This document shows, in pieces, positions 33,571 through 42,170 of a stretch of DNA of 64,000 nt. The stretch covers positions 1 to 64,000 of the forward strand of contig JAYRZB010000006.1 in assembly GCA_041916675.1 (NCBI GenBank), written 5' to 3'. Position 1 is the stretch's first letter. Every line of letters begins with the position of its first letter. The position numbers were made by a program, and so were the translations under genes. Source of the DNA: JAYRZB01 sp041916675. Its GTDB lineage: Bacteria; Pseudomonadota; Alphaproteobacteria; Rhizobiales; Devosiaceae. The notes beneath the pieces are model-generated. The model was not told where the DNA came from. It did no database searches and worked only from the letters and a program-made list of their open reading frames with translations.

Positions 33571-34197
33571 CTAGTTCACCTTGGGTTCGATGGCCTTGAA
33601 GGTGGGGTCGATATAAAAGAATGACTTGGGGATTTCGACGTCCTTTTCGACATCATAGAGCGAAAAGGTCAGCTCGGCCCCGCTCGGTTCGGTCAGCGTC
33701 CACTGCGCCAGATCCTTGGTCACCACGTCAAAGATCATCGAGACTTCCACCACCCCGATCGGGGTTTCGTCCGAAATGGTCAGCGAAATATAGCTGTCCG
33801 AGCGCACCACATCGACGAGGTTTGTCCTGAAGAAATCGATGTTGTCATTGAGGAACTGGCGCAGCGGAATCCGGTCCTGCGGATAGGCATATTGGGTCTG
33901 TTCCTTGCGGTCGACCACATAGAAACCCCTTCCCACCGATACGATTTCCTCGCGGCTGGGCGGATTGTAGCGGAACTTGATCTTGCTCGGACGCTCGAGG
34001 AAGAACGTGCCCTCGATGCGCGCCCCGGCCGAATCGATCTGCAGGAACCGCCCCACCATCGAGCGGATGGCCGAATTGTGGGCGTTGATCTCGCCGATCA
34101 GCTGCTCTTCCTCGGGGGTCAGGGCGCGATCGAGCGCCAGAGCGGGGGAAGCCAATGCCAGGGCAGCGGTCAGGGCAAGAAAGGTGCGGCGAATCAT
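33571..34197 (-). CDS. LolA-like outer-membrane lipoprotein carrier
   Basis: The 208-residue periplasmic protein has a signal peptide ending ALASPALALD. The mature part resembles LolA: INAHNSAIRSMVGRFLQIDS, GTFFLERPSKIKFRYNPPS, YVVDRKEQTQYAYPQDRIPL and DLAQWTLTEPSG. LolA carries lipoproteins from LolCDE to the outer membrane. Gene order ftsK-lolA-xth is common in Hyphomicrobiales, which supports orthology. I leave the symbol blank because paralogues exist. Confidence 0.9.
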   Translation of the reverse strand: MIRRTFLALTAALALASPALALDRALTPEEEQLIGEINAHNSAIRSMVGRFLQIDSAGARIEGTFFLERPSKIKFRYNPPSREEIVSVGRGFYVVDRKEQTQYAYPQDRIPLRQFLNDNIDFFRTNLVDVVRSDSYISLTISDETPIGVVEVSMIFDVVTKDLAQWTLTEPSGAELTFSLYDVEKDVEIPKSFFYIDPTFKAIEPKVN

Positions 34198-34297
34198 GTG
34201 GCGCGTCCTTAACGAAACAGGTCTCAGGCTAGACTAGGCAGCAATTGCGGCAAGAGCGGGAATGCCCCGCCCCGCGCTTTGGTTCCCCGGCCGCGGC

Positions 34298-36940
34298 CTA
34301 GTAGGGGTCGCTGCCCACCAGGATTTCGCGCTTGCCGGCGTGGTTGGCCGGCGAAATCACCCCTTCGCGCTCCATGCGCTCGATCAGGGTGGCAGCCTTG
34401 TTATAGCCGATGGCCAGCCGCCGCTGGATATAGGAGGTCGAGACCTTCTTGTCCTGCAGCACCACATTGACCGCCTTGTCATAAAGCTCGTCGCCCGAGC
34501 CGCCGAAATCCTCGCCCGGCATGTCGGCTTCGTCCTCGTCCTCGGCGGTGATCGAATCAAGGTAGTCGGGCGCGCCCTGGCTCTTGAGGTGGTTGACCAC
34601 CGCCTCGACCTCGCCATCCGAGACAAACGGGCCATGCAGGCGCCTTATGCGGCCGCCGCCGGCCATATAGAGCATATCGCCATTGCCCAGCAGCTGCTCG
34701 GCGCCCTGCTCGCCCAGAATGGTGCGGCTGTCGATCTTTGAGGTCACCTGGAAGGAGACGCGGGTGGGGAAGTTGGCCTTGATGGTGCCGGTGATCACAT
34801 CGACCGAGGGGCGCTGGGTGGCGGTGACCATGTGGATACCGGCGGCGCGCGCCATCTGCGCCAGGCGCTGGATGGCCCCTTCGATATCCTTGCCCGCCAC
34901 CATCATCAGGTCGGCCATTTCGTCGACGATGATCACGATAAAGGGCAGGGGCTCGAGATCGAACGCCTCGCTTTCAAAGATTGCCTCGCCGGTTTCGCGG
35001 TCAAAGCCGGTCTGCACCGTGCGGGTGATCACTTCGCCCTTCTTTTTGGCTTCGGTGACGCGCTGGTTGAAACCGTCGATGTTGCGCACGCCGATCTTGC
35101 TCATCTTGCGATAGCGGTCTTCCATCTCGCGCACCGCCCATTTGAGCGCCACCACCGCCTTGGAGGGGTCGGTGACCACCGGGGTCAACAGGTGCGGGAT
35201 GCCATCATAGATCGAAAGCTCGAGCATTTTCGGATCAACCATGATCAACCGGCACTCTTCGGGCGTCATCCGGTAAAGGATCGACAGGATCATGGTGTTG
35301 ATGCCCACCGACTTGCCCGAACCGGTGGTGCCGGCAATCAACAGGTGCGGCATGCGGGCAAGGTCGGCAATAATGGGTTCCCCGCCGATGGTTTTGCCCA
35401 GGCATATGGGCAGCTTGCCCTTCATCTTCTCGAAATCGGCCGAGGCCAGCATTTCCCTGAGATAAACGGTTTCGCGCACCTCGTTGGGCAGTTCGATGCC
35501 GATGGCGTTGCGACCGGGCACCACGGCGACGCGGGCCGAAATGGCGCTCATCGAGCGGGCGATGTCATCGGCCAGCGAAATCACCCGGCTCGATTTGATG
35601 CCGGGGGCGGGCTCGAGTTCATAAAGCGTCACCACCGGGCCGGGCCGGACATTGATGATGTCGCCCTTAACGCCGAAATCCTGCAGCACGCCTTCGAGCC
35701 GCCGGGCCTGGGCCTCGAGGCGTTCGGGGGCATGTTCGGGGCTCGGGCCCTTGTGGCGCGGCTCGGCCAGAAGGCTCAATTCGGGCAGTTCGAACCCGGT
35801 GTGATCGTCGAGCAGCGACCCCTGCGCCTCGCGGGCGGCGCGTGCGCCCTGCGGCACCGGCCGGGCCGCCGGGGCGACAACCCGGGGGGCCGGGGCCAGC
35901 ACGGCTTCCTGATAGGCCGAACGCACCACCTGCGGGCGATGCGCCATCGATACCGGCCCGCGCGCGGCCGCCGGGGCGTCGATCATGTCGGGATCGAAGG
36001 CGTCGTCAAACCCGTCGTTGAAATCATCGAATGGCTCGGCCTCCGGCTCGCTGACCGATGGGGCGCCGATGGTGATCGGGCGGCGCTCGGCCACCAGCGG
36101 CGGCTCGACCCGCATCTGCGTTTCCGGTGCGACGCGCGGTTCCACCCGGGGTTCCACGGCGCTGCCGCGCCAGTCATCGTTTTCAGCCTCGCGCTTGTCG
36201 CGGGCATTGGCGCGGGCGCGGCGGAAGGCGGTGCGCGCCGAATAGCCCATATGCACCAGCGCGCCGAGCGCCACATCGAGAATGGGATTGCCCTCTTTTT
36301 CGGGCTCGTCGGCCACCGGCGCCCTGCCCTTGGCCGCGGGGGCAGCCTTGCGCGGCGCCTGCGGGGGCAGCGCAAAGGCGCGGGCCGCGGCCAGCCAGTA
36401 GAGCGCCAGCGTCGGGGAGACCAGAATCAGGGAAAACAGGATGGCGGTGATGCCGGTGGCCGGGCCGCCGCCGACGAGCGCGGCAAGGTTGGCAAACATC
36501 TGGCCCGACAGGCCGCCGAGCCCGGTGGGCAGGGGCCAGCTTTCGGGCACGGAAATAAAGGCAAAGACCCCCGTGGTCAGAAGGCTGGCGCCGATCCAGG
36601 CGGCAAAGCGCAGGCCGAAGCGGGCCGGGGTGCGGCGGCCGATCAGCTTCCAGGCCCAGATGGCGGGGGGCATGAGAATTGGAAAAATGGCAATGCCGAA
36701 CAGCTGGAAGATCAGGTCTGCCAGCGCCGCCCCGGGATAGCCGAGCCAGTTGGCCGGCGCCTTGCTCGTGGCATAAGAAAAGCTCGGATCATCCACCGAC
36801 CAGGAGGCGAGCGCCAGCATGACCAGGGCCACGCCAACCAGAACCGCCATGCCCACGAGGCGCAGCGGAATGCGGATGGCAATGGCGGGCGCTGGGGTCT
36901 TGCGGACATCATCAAGCGCGGGCGAGGAATGGGTCGGCAT
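34298..36940 (-). CDS. ftsK: DNA translocase FtsK
   Basis: FtsK is anchored at the septum and pumps the chromosome terminus during division. The 880-residue protein has four N-terminal membrane helices (residues about 30-195). A long acidic/proline-rich linker (about 200-420) follows. The motor has Walker A GTTGSGKSVGINTM, the IVIIVDEMADLMMV Walker B, and MARAAGIHMVTATQRPSVDVI. The C-terminal winged-helix gamma domain (VSTSYIQRRLAIGYNKAATL) reads KOPS sites. The ATG at 36940 begins MPTHSSPALDD. Confidence 0.97.
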   Translation of the reverse strand: MPTHSSPALDDVRKTPAPAIAIRIPLRLVGMAVLVGVALVMLALASWSVDDPSFSYATSKAPANWLGYPGAALADLIFQLFGIAIFPILMPPAIWAWKLIGRRTPARFGLRFAAWIGASLLTTGVFAFISVPESWPLPTGLGGLSGQMFANLAALVGGGPATGITAILFSLILVSPTLALYWLAAARAFALPPQAPRKAAPAAKGRAPVADEPEKEGNPILDVALGALVHMGYSARTAFRRARANARDKREAENDDWRGSAVEPRVEPRVAPETQMRVEPPLVAERRPITIGAPSVSEPEAEPFDDFNDGFDDAFDPDMIDAPAAARGPVSMAHRPQVVRSAYQEAVLAPAPRVVAPAARPVPQGARAAREAQGSLLDDHTGFELPELSLLAEPRHKGPSPEHAPERLEAQARRLEGVLQDFGVKGDIINVRPGPVVTLYELEPAPGIKSSRVISLADDIARSMSAISARVAVVPGRNAIGIELPNEVRETVYLREMLASADFEKMKGKLPICLGKTIGGEPIIADLARMPHLLIAGTTGSGKSVGINTMILSILYRMTPEECRLIMVDPKMLELSIYDGIPHLLTPVVTDPSKAVVALKWAVREMEDRYRKMSKIGVRNIDGFNQRVTEAKKKGEVITRTVQTGFDRETGEAIFESEAFDLEPLPFIVIIVDEMADLMMVAGKDIEGAIQRLAQMARAAGIHMVTATQRPSVDVITGTIKANFPTRVSFQVTSKIDSRTILGEQGAEQLLGNGDMLYMAGGGRIRRLHGPFVSDGEVEAVVNHLKSQGAPDYLDSITAEDEDEADMPGEDFGGSGDELYDKAVNVVLQDKKVSTSYIQRRLAIGYNKAATLIERMEREGVISPANHAGKREILVGSDPY

Positions 36941-37052
36941 GGTCCGGTGGTCTCGGCATTGTCGGGGCGAACGGGCGCAATCTGCCCATTCAACCCCCAT
37001 GCTAGGACCCCATGGTTAATCTGAGACTAACCAGAACCCGAAACCGCGACCC

Positions 37053-37667
37053 CTAGAGCAGGCGCTCGATCTCGTCCTTGTTGCTGACGGTGACCAGCAG
37101 GTCGTTCACATGGCCGTTGGCCAGCGAATAGACCCAGCCATGCACGCTGATCTCCTGCCCGCGGGCCCAGGCATCCTGCACGAACACGTCCGAGGCGACA
37201 TTGCGCACCTGGCGCATGACATTGAGTTCGCACAGCCGATCGAGGCGCGGCCGCTCCCCGGGGATGGCCTCGAGCTCATGCCGGTGATCATGGGCCACTT
37301 CGCGGATCGGATGCAGCCAGTGATCGACCAGCCCCCGGCGCTGGCCATCGACGGCGGCGCGCACGCCCCCGCAGCCATAATGGCCCACAACCATGATGTG
37401 CCGGACCTTGAGCACATCGACGGCGAACTGCAGCACTGACAGGTAATTGGCATCCTGGGGCGGGGCAAGGTTGGCCACGTTGCGATGCACGAACAGCTCG
37501 CCGGGGTCGAGATCGACGATTTCGTTGGCCGGCACCCGGCTGTCGGCACAGCCGATCCACAGGTACTGGGGGGCCTGCTGGCCCTCCAGGCGTTTGAAGA
37601 ATCCGGGGTCAGCGGCAACTTTCCGCTCAGCCCAGGCGCGATTGTTGGCTTTCAGGTTCTCGAGCAT
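37053..37667 (-). CDS. can: beta-class carbonic anhydrase
   Basis: The enzyme interconverts CO2 and bicarbonate. The 204-residue protein has the zinc site: Cys and Asp-Arg in IGCADSRVPANEI, and His and Cys in VVGHYGCGGV. HRNVANLAPPQDANYLSVLQFAVD and the C-terminal VHGWVYSLANG are further Can-type signatures. The ATG at 37667 (MLENLKANNRAWAERK) is the usual start; a longer in-frame extension overlaps the neighbouring gene and is not family-like. It sits between ftsK and the vitamin B6 region. Confidence 0.96.
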   Translation of the reverse strand: MLENLKANNRAWAERKVAADPGFFKRLEGQQAPQYLWIGCADSRVPANEIVDLDPGELFVHRNVANLAPPQDANYLSVLQFAVDVLKVRHIMVVGHYGCGGVRAAVDGQRRGLVDHWLHPIREVAHDHRHELEAIPGERPRLDRLCELNVMRQVRNVASDVFVQDAWARGQEISVHGWVYSLANGHVNDLLVTVSNKDEIERLL

Positions 37668-37734
37668 GGCTTGCCTATACAAGCCCGGCCCGGGTGCGGC
37701 AAGCACCGGCGCGTGCAAAGCACTTATGCACTGG

Positions 37735-39294
37735 TCAGGCGGCGCTGGCCATGCTGCCGCCGGTCCCCACCCGTTCCGACCAGACTTCAGCCATGGCGAC
37801 GAGCGCGGCATTGATCGGGCCACTGGTGATGGCCGGGATCACCGAGGCATCAACGATATAAAGCCCGTCATAGCCCTGCAGCCTGAGATCGGGGTCGACC
37901 ACTGCCCCATCGTCACGCCCCATCCGGCAGGTGCCGCAGGGGTGGTGATGGGTCGAGGCGGCATTGGCGACGAACGCATCGATATCGGCATCGGTCTGCG
38001 CGCCCATGCCGGGAAACACTTCATGATCGCGCCATTCATCGAGCGCTGCGCTATGCCCGACCTCCCGGGCGATGCGCACCGCCTTGCGAAAGGTGATCCG
38101 GTCATGTTCGGTCTCAAGATAGTGCGGGTCGATCACCGGCACATTGGTGCGCCCCGGGCCGCCGGGGCGGATTTCGCCCCGGCTGGTGGGGTGGGTCACG
38201 CCCGACAGGATCGTATAGGCGCTGCCATAGGCGGGGGCATTGAACGCCTCGGTCACCGACGGGGCGGCGACGCAGCCGAGCACGATGTCGGGGGCGCCGG
38301 TAGCCCGGGTCAGGTCGGCGGAATTGAGATACATCAGCGATTCGGAATGCTGCAGGCGCGACGGCGGCACCGGGCGGCGGGCGGCATAGACATTGCCGAA
38401 GGTCAGCATGTGGTCCTGCAGGTTCCGCCCCACTTGCTGACGCGGCATGCGCACGGCAATGCCGGCGGGCTTGAGCATTTCGGGGTCCCCGATCCCCGAG
38501 CGCATCAGCAGCAGCGGGCTCGCGATGGCGCCGCTGCAAAGGATCACGCGGTCGGCCGTAATGGCAAAGGCCCGTCCCCCGGCCACCACGGTGACGCCTG
38601 TGACGGTCTGGCCCGCAAAACTGAGCTGTTCGACCTCGTGGCCAACCAGCAGGGTCAGGTTGGGGCGGGCCAGTACCTCGGGGGTCAGGTAGGCATCGGC
38701 GACGCTGACCCGCTGGCCCCGGGCGATATTGAGCGAGTTGGCGGCGGTGCCGAGCAGTTCGCCATTGTTGTGGTCGCCCAGTACCGGCACGCCGAGCGCA
38801 TTGCCCGCAGCCATATAGGCGCGCACCACCGGGCTGACATCGGCATCGGGCAGGTAGACCCGGAGCGGCCCGCCGCTGCCGCGGCCATTGCTGGTATCGG
38901 CGGCGGTCGCACTTTCGGACCGCACAAAGCCTGCCAGCAGGCCCTCATAGGACCATTGTGGCCCGCCCGCCTCGGCCCAGGCATCGAAATCGCTGCGGTG
39001 GCCGCGCACATAGGCCATGGCGTGCAGGCAGCTCGACCCGCCAACGATCCGCCCGCGCGGCCATTGGTGGATGCGGTTGGCGGTGTGCTTTTGCGGCACG
39101 GTGCGATAGGCCCAGTCATAGGATCGGCCCTGCAGCGCCACCCATTTGAGCGGATCGGCAATATCGGGATCAGCCGGCATCTGCCCGGCCTCGATCAGGC
39201 CCACATGGCAGGCAGGGTCGGCGCTCAGCCGGTTGGCAACCACGGCGCCCGCCGACCCGGCACCGATGATGAGAACGTCGTAATGCTGGGTCAA
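37735..39294 (-). CDS. pyridoxine 4-oxidase (GMC flavoprotein)
   Basis: The enzyme oxidises pyridoxine to pyridoxal with FAD and oxygen, the entry step of vitamin B6 degradation. The 519-residue GMC protein has the FAD loop IGAGSAGAVVANRL, RGRIVGGSSCLHAMAYVRGH, and the C-terminal catalytic region HHHPCGTCRMG followed by DASVIPAITSGPINAA. Two stretches, LQGRSYDW near residue 60 and PVPPSRLQHSES near residue 310, match my memory of the M. loti pyridoxine 4-oxidase structure. That assignment also fits the other B6 enzymes in this region. It is followed (upstream in sequence order of transcription) by the GntR regulator on the same strand. Confidence 0.85.
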   Translation of the reverse strand: MTQHYDVLIIGAGSAGAVVANRLSADPACHVGLIEAGQMPADPDIADPLKWVALQGRSYDWAYRTVPQKHTANRIHQWPRGRIVGGSSCLHAMAYVRGHRSDFDAWAEAGGPQWSYEGLLAGFVRSESATAADTSNGRGSGGPLRVYLPDADVSPVVRAYMAAGNALGVPVLGDHNNGELLGTAANSLNIARGQRVSVADAYLTPEVLARPNLTLLVGHEVEQLSFAGQTVTGVTVVAGGRAFAITADRVILCSGAIASPLLLMRSGIGDPEMLKPAGIAVRMPRQQVGRNLQDHMLTFGNVYAARRPVPPSRLQHSESLMYLNSADLTRATGAPDIVLGCVAAPSVTEAFNAPAYGSAYTILSGVTHPTSRGEIRPGGPGRTNVPVIDPHYLETEHDRITFRKAVRIAREVGHSAALDEWRDHEVFPGMGAQTDADIDAFVANAASTHHHPCGTCRMGRDDGAVVDPDLRLQGYDGLYIVDASVIPAITSGPINAALVAMAEVWSERVGTGGSMASAA

Positions 39295-39333
39295 TGGGCT
39301 GTCCTGGGGCTGTCCTGGTTGAGGGTCCGGGCC

Positions 39334-40029
39334 TCAGGCGGCCACAAGACCGGGATTGGTGCGTTCCATGATCCGGCGCTGCACCGAAAGCAGGTGGGCG
39401 CGCATGGCCGCCTCGGCTGCTTCCGGATCGCGCCGGGCGATGGCATCGGCGATCAGGCGGTGTTCGCTGTCGCGCTGCGGGATCGAGATCGGCTGCACCG
39501 GTGCGGCGCTGCTCGACACGCGGATGCGTGCATCGTGGCCGACCTGGCGCAGCATGCGATAGAATTCCTGGCCCAGGTGATTGCGGGCCGCGGTGGCGAT
39601 GGCAAGGTGAAAGGCGAGGTCGGTTTCCCCCGACTTGGCCTGTTCGAGCGTCGTGGCCGCGTCCTGAATCTGCGCGATCTCGAGCGCGGAGGCGCGCAGC
39701 GAGGCCAGCCGGGCAAAGCTGGGTTCCATGATCAGGCGCAGTTCCACCACTTCGAGCGGATTGGTGTGGCCGGCCAGCTCTTCGCTGTAGCGCGGCTGGG
39801 CCGAACCGGCGCTGCGCCGGGCGCGTACCGGTTTCAGGTCGCCGGACTGGCGCAGCACTTCGAGCGCCTTGCGCAGCTGATGGCGCTTCACGCTCAGCCG
39901 CTCGGCCAGTTCGCGCTCGGCGGGTATGGGTTCGCCGCGCTTTTGTACTTCCCTGATGGCTGCAATGATGCCGGCAATATCGGCGGGTTCTCTTGGAACA
40001 GTATGGGTCAAGCTCAATCCCCTTGTCAT
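39334..40029 (-). CDS. GntR family (FCD) regulator of the B6 region
   Basis: The 231-residue regulator has an N-terminal winged-helix with PAERELAERLSVKRHQLRKALEVL and a C-terminal FCD ligand domain. The domain has VVELRLIMEPSFARLAS, FHLAIATAARNHLGQEFY and DSEHRLIADAIARRDPEAAEAAMRAHL, with the His residues that usually bind metal. The start may be ATG 40029 or a GTG three codons earlier. It is transcribed toward pyridoxine 4-oxidase and away from a second GMC gene. I recall that a GntR repressor controls B6 genes in M. loti; a B6-derived ligand is the natural inference. Repeated GGTTG motifs in the divergent gap may be its operators. Confidence 0.88.
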   Translation of the reverse strand: MTRGLSLTHTVPREPADIAGIIAAIREVQKRGEPIPAERELAERLSVKRHQLRKALEVLRQSGDLKPVRARRSAGSAQPRYSEELAGHTNPLEVVELRLIMEPSFARLASLRASALEIAQIQDAATTLEQAKSGETDLAFHLAIATAARNHLGQEFYRMLRQVGHDARIRVSSSAAPVQPISIPQRDSEHRLIADAIARRDPEAAEAAMRAHLLSVQRRIMERTNPGLVAA

Positions 40030-40085
40030 AACGGGCACGGCAGGGCTGGCTTGCTGCGTCCCGCACCCAGATGCGGGCTGGCTGG

Positions 40086-40177
40086 CAACCGGCCAGGGTC
40101 AACCGAATGGCCAATCAGTTACATCCAAATGCATTGGTTGACAACACCGGTTGAGCAATGGTTGAGTTGTTTGGTTG
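40086..40177. promoter_or_regulatory. GGTTG/CAACC repeat cluster, divergent regulatory region
   Basis: Four GGTTG repeats at 40136, 40149, 40160 and 40173 are spaced 13, 11 and 13 bases apart. Two CAACC copies lie at 40086 and 40100. They fill the gap between the GntR gene and the divergent GMC gene. The same element recurs at 41888-42130 before the bicupin gene. The arrangement suggests operators for the GntR regulator; this is inference from position and repetition. Confidence 0.5.
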
Positions 40178-40229
40178 GCTCAGCCTGGGGATAACCCCCG
40201 TTGCGCCGACCTAACGCAAGGGTTTGCCA

Positions 40230-41858
40230 ATGCCGGGTCGTGCCGAGTTCGACTATGTGATCGTGGGCGCCGGCTCGGCCGGGTGCACTCTGGCCAACCG
40301 GCTCACCGAAGATGCGAGCGTGCGCGTCCTGCTGCTTGAGGCGGGCGGCTGGGATCGTGATCCGATGATCCATGTACCGCTCGGCTGGGGCAAGATCCTG
40401 ACCGAGCGCCGCCACGACTGGATGTATTTTTGCGAGCCCGAGGCCAATGTGGGCGGGCGCCGGGTCGAATGCGCCCGCGGCAAGGTGATCGGGGGCTCGT
40501 CCTCGACCAATGCCATGGCCTATGTGCGCGGCAATCGCGGCGACTATGACCGCTGGGCCGCGTCGGGATTGACCGACTGGTCCTACGAAAAAGTCCTGCC
40601 CTATTTCAGGAAGACCGAGACCTGGGAGGGCGGTGCCGATGCCTATCGCGGCGGCGATGGTCCGGTGCGCACCCAGCTGTGCAAGTATCAGGACAGCCTG
40701 ATCGAGGCCTTTGCCGAAGCCAGCCGCACCGCCGGCTTTCCGCAGACCCCCGACTATAACGGGGCCGAGCAGGAGGGCTTCTCGCGCCTGCAGATGACCA
40801 TCGACAATGGCCGCCGCGCCAGCACGGCCAGTGCCTATCTGCGCCCGGCGCTCAAACGCCCCAACCTGACGGTTCTGACCGGAGCCATGGCCACCCGTAT
40901 CGTGCTTGCGGGCAAGCGCGCCACCGGCATCGAATATCGGCGCGATGGTGTGCGCCAGATCGTCTCGGCCAAGCGCGAGGTGATCCTGGCCGGTGGGGTG
41001 ATCAACTCCCCGCAATTGCTCATGCTTTCGGGCATTGGCGATCCGGCCGAACTGGCCGCGCATGGCATCGAAACCCGCCATGGCCTGCCGCAGGTGGGCA
41101 AGAACCTGCAGGACCATGTTTCGGTGATCCTGATGTACAAGCGCAAGTCGGAGGGCCCGTTCCTCAAGATGATGCGGGCCGACCGCATCGGCCCCGATTT
41201 CCTCAAGACCTATCTGACCGGCAAGGGTTTTTCGGCCGATGTGCCGGGCGGGGTGGTGGCGTTTCTCAAGAGCGATGCCAGCCGCCCGCTGCCCGATGTG
41301 CAGATCCTGTTCACCGCCGCCCCGCTGGCCGCCTGGCCCTGGCTCGAACCGTTCAAGGCCCCGTTCAGCGATGGCTTTGCCACCCGCATCGTTGCCACCC
41401 AGCCTGAAAGCCGGGGCAGCGTGCGCCTGGCGTCGGCCGATCCGCTGGCCGCCCCGCTGATCGCGCAGAATTTCCTGTCCTCGCCCAAGGACTGGGCCTC
41501 GCTGCGCGCCGGGTTCCGCATTGCCCGCCAACTGGCAGCCGAACCGGCCATGGCCCCGCATGTGGCTGCCGAATTCTTTCCCGGCCCGCAATGCCAAACC
41601 GACGCGGAGATCGACGAGCATATCCGCAAGACCGCAATCACCGTGCACCACCCGGCCGGGACCTGCCGCATGGGCACCGACGCAGAGGCCGTGACCGGCC
41701 CCGATCTTCTGGTGCGTGGCATGGCGGGGCTGCGGATCGTTGACGCCTCGGTCATGCCCGACCTGCCATGCGGGAATATCAATGCGGCCGTGATCATGAT
41801 CGCCGAAAAGGCGGCGGACCTGATCCGGCAGCAGGCCGCCGAGGCCCGCGCCGCCTAG
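40230..41858 (+). CDS. GMC flavoprotein, probable 4-pyridoxic acid dehydrogenase
   Basis: The 542-residue GMC oxidoreductase has the FAD loop VIVGAGSAGCTLANRL (residues about 11-26), ARGKVIGGSSSTNAMAYVRGN, GKNLQDHV and the C-terminal TVHHPAGTCRMG followed by DASVMPDLPCGNINAA. Taken alone it would be called choline dehydrogenase-like. In this region every other upper-pathway B6 enzyme is present except 4-pyridoxate dehydrogenase, which I recall to be a membrane-associated FAD enzyme of this kind in M. loti, so that role is the best inference. The ATG at 40230 is preferred to a TTG two codons upstream. It is divergent from the GntR gene. Confidence 0.75.
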   Translation: MPGRAEFDYVIVGAGSAGCTLANRLTEDASVRVLLLEAGGWDRDPMIHVPLGWGKILTERRHDWMYFCEPEANVGGRRVECARGKVIGGSSSTNAMAYVRGNRGDYDRWAASGLTDWSYEKVLPYFRKTETWEGGADAYRGGDGPVRTQLCKYQDSLIEAFAEASRTAGFPQTPDYNGAEQEGFSRLQMTIDNGRRASTASAYLRPALKRPNLTVLTGAMATRIVLAGKRATGIEYRRDGVRQIVSAKREVILAGGVINSPQLLMLSGIGDPAELAAHGIETRHGLPQVGKNLQDHVSVILMYKRKSEGPFLKMMRADRIGPDFLKTYLTGKGFSADVPGGVVAFLKSDASRPLPDVQILFTAAPLAAWPWLEPFKAPFSDGFATRIVATQPESRGSVRLASADPLAAPLIAQNFLSSPKDWASLRAGFRIARQLAAEPAMAPHVAAEFFPGPQCQTDAEIDEHIRKTAITVHHPAGTCRMGTDAEAVTGPDLLVRGMAGLRIVDASVMPDLPCGNINAAVIMIAEKAADLIRQQAAEARAA

Positions 41859-41887
41859 CCGCTGACGGTTCGGTTGCGGGTGAATTC

Positions 41888-41920
41888 TGCAACCAACCGC
41901 GATGGTTAGATTTGGTTGCA
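41888..41920. promoter_or_regulatory. long inverted repeat before the bicupin gene
   Basis: TGCAACCAA at 41888-41896 and TTGGTTGCA at 41912-41920 form a perfect inverted repeat with 9-base arms and a 15-base spacer. ATTCT and AGAAT extend the symmetry outside. The arms contain the CAACC/GGTTG element also found upstream of the second GMC gene. It lies 30 bases after that gene's stop, so a shared operator is more likely than a terminator. Confidence 0.5.
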
Positions 41921-42064
41921 CAAGAATTGTGAGCTGGTTGCGGCAGGCCCTTGACCGTGACCCGCGCAGCAGCCGGCGCGCGGTCTCCACAATCTACTGA
42001 GAAAACAATGCTGTAGTAGACTAGCACTCTGCTTTCCGCAGCATGGTACCTTCCTTGGCGCCCT

Positions 42065-42130
42065 CAACCAAGGTTGTATGATAGTCGCATTTTTGACAGT
42101 TGATTATCAAAACCATGGCAGATATGGTTG
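42065..42130 (+). promoter_or_regulatory. putative promoter/operator of the bicupin operon
   Basis: CAACCAAGGTTG (42065-42076) is a palindrome with the regional motif. It is followed by TTGACA (42093-42098), a possible -35 box, by TTGATTATCAA (42100-42110), an odd palindrome with perfect five-base arms, and by another GGTTG at 42126. The 312-base gap 41859-42170 holds no gene. The local drop in GC and the density of symmetric elements fit a regulated promoter. I could not fix a -10 box with confidence. Confidence 0.42.
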
Positions 42131-42170
42131 CCTTGGTTATAGCGCGAGATCGCAGAAGTGAGGTGCCGAT

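Noticed and set aside
34832..37024. 730-codon open frame on the plus strand
   Set aside because: It is antisense to ftsK and has a low-complexity His/Gly/Arg-rich translation without any recognisable domain.
37447..40194. 915-codon open frame on the plus strand
   Set aside because: It is the complement of carbonic anhydrase, pyridoxine 4-oxidase and the GntR gene; the translation is a mirror of these coding regions.
40230..41858. Choline dehydrogenase (betA)
   Set aside because: Only the general GMC motifs support it; there is no betaine aldehyde dehydrogenase or choline regulator nearby, and the B6 enzymes explain the context better.
40119..41990. 623-codon open frame on the minus strand
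   Set aside because: It is antisense to the second GMC gene, which has clear FAD and catalytic motifs.
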